This document shows positions 34,480 through 35,084 of a stretch of DNA of 35,084 nt, piece by piece (the stretch's first letter is position 1; every line of letters begins with the position of its first letter). Source of the DNA: Sulfuritalea sp. (GTDB lineage: Bacteria; Pseudomonadota; Gammaproteobacteria; Burkholderiales; Rhodocyclaceae); contig JAIPCS010000007.1 in assembly GCA_021738105.1 (NCBI GenBank), positions 1-35,084 of the forward strand. Direction: 5' to 3'. The translations under genes and the position numbers were made by a program. The notes beneath the pieces were generated by a model. That model ran no database searches and was not told the DNA's origin. It was given only the letters and a program-made list of their open reading frames with translations.

Positions 34480-35084
34480 GCCAGACCTCGCAGTAAATCA
34501 GCCTGGAGGTCTAACGGGCTTTCCAGCCCTACAGCGATACGTAGCAAGCCTTCACCAATACCCGAGGCTGTTCGCGCCTCAGGCGAAATGCGCCCGTGCG
34601 TTGTCGATGCCGGATGGGTAATGGTGGACTTGGTGTCACCCAGGTTGGCGGTAATCGACAACAAGCGACAGTTATCCACCACTCGCCACGCCGCTTCGCG
34701 TCCACCCTTGACGTCAAGTGAAACGATGGCACCCGCGCCGCTTTGTTGCTTTAACGCCAGTTGGTGCTGGGGGTGCGAAGTCAGCCCGGGATAATGAACT
34801 CGCGCCACCTCGGGTCGGGCTTCCAGCCACATCGCAAGTTCAAGCGCATTGGCTGATTGCGCTTTCATGCGCACCGACAAGGTTTCGAGCCCTTTCAGAA
34901 TCACCCAGGCATTGAAGGGTGACAGACACGGCCCGGCGGTACGCAGAAATTTGAATACCTCTTCGGTCAGCGATTTGGCGCCGCAAACCGCGCCACCTAA
35001 CACTCGGCCCTGACCATCAAGATATTTGGTGGCGGAGTGAATCACCAGATCGGCGCCCATGGCCAGAGGGCGTTGCAATGCCGG
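34476..35084 (-). CDS. metZ: O-succinylhomoserine sulfhydrylase MetZ (partial, 3' part)
   Basis: The C-terminal ~200 residues of a PLP-dependent Cys/Met-metabolism enzyme; the 5' part lies beyond the window edge. The PLP lysine is in HSATKYLDGQGRVLGG, followed by RTAGPCLSPFNAWVILKGLETL, and SLGDTKSTITHPASTTH appears here as NLGDTKSTITHPASTTH. It ends GLLRIAVGLESPLDLQADL. The HSATKYLDGQG form suggests MetZ (O-succinylhomoserine to homocysteine with sulfide) rather than MetB or MetC, but the family is hard to separate without the N-terminus. The stop codon overlaps the lpxH stop by 3 of 4 bases in a CTAG. Confidence 0.85.
   Translation of the reverse strand, partial: PALQRPLAMGADLVIHSATKYLDGQGRVLGGAVCGAKSLTEEVFKFLRTAGPCLSPFNAWVILKGLETLSVRMKAQSANALELAMWLEARPEVARVHYPGLTSHPQHQLALKQQSGAGAIVSLDVKGGREAAWRVVDNCRLLSITANLGDTKSTITHPASTTHGRISPEARTASGIGEGLLRIAVGLESPLDLQADLLRGLA

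Noticed and set aside
1..35084. CRISPR arrays, tRNA or rRNA genes, insertion sequences, prophage, toxin-antitoxin pairs
   Set aside because: Scanned by eye on both strands. No regularly spaced repeats, cloverleaf-like sequences, transposase motifs or other mobile-element signs were seen. A covariance or repeat search would be needed to be certain.

Overview
The window looks like a chromosomal segment of a betaproteobacterium. The gene content and order (glmM-folP-ftsH-rlmE, divergent yhbY, then carA-leuE-carB-greA; bamE-dapB divergent from fur; recN-nadK divergent from hrcA-hemH; grpE-dnaK-dnaJ) and the protein sequences resemble Rhodocyclales/Nitrosomonadales-type genomes. This is judged by eye, with no database search. 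Base composition and coding style look uniform. I see no insertion sequence, prophage, CRISPR array, tRNA or rRNA gene, and no sign of recent transfer.

Layout. 1-297 is the 3' end of a probable GGDEF-type gene, followed by sixA (+). 857-5725 is a minus-strand block: rlmE, ftsH (with its own promoter), folP, glmM. A hairpin terminator sits between ftsH and folP and runs right up to the folP start codon. yhbY (+) diverges from rlmE, with 14 bp between the start codons. 6148-12274 is the minus-strand pyrimidine/transcription block carA-leuE-carB-greA-DUF4149, preceded on the same strand by bamE-dapB. fur and a UPF0016 manganese-exporter-type membrane protein run to the right (13802-14829). recN and nadK (-) converge on them. 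hrcA-hemH (+) diverges from nadK. A DUF302 gene (-) and trxC (+) lie between hemH and the heat-shock operon grpE-dnaK-dnaJ (20782-24654), which has a clear sigma-32-type promoter.

24914-28496 is the most unusual part. A periplasmic TAXI-family solute-binding protein, without its usual TRAP permease, is separated by 1 nt from a membrane-bound sensor with a periplasmic domain, PAS, GGDEF and EAL. The two together look like a ligand-sensing c-di-GMP module. cysS (-) follows. 30301-34479 (+) is a cell-envelope operon: an exported TPR protein and a YkuD-type L,D-transpeptidase/carboxypeptidase with apparently related NTF2-like C-terminal domains, a periplasmic and a cytoplasmic cyclophilin (ppiA, ppiB), and lpxH of lipid A synthesis. 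The window ends inside a metZ-like gene (-).

Functional themes are envelope and lipid A biogenesis (glmM, bamE, YkuD protein, ppiA, lpxH), proteostasis and heat shock (ftsH, rlmE, hrcA, grpE-dnaK-dnaJ, trxC), pyrimidine, folate, lysine and methionine metabolism, iron and manganese homeostasis (fur, UPF0016, hemH), and one accessory signalling pair. Several start codons lack a Shine-Dalgarno sequence but have a -10-like hexamer 6-7 nt upstream (yhbY, hrcA, nadK), suggesting leaderless transcripts. All start choices and promoters are predictions from sequence.
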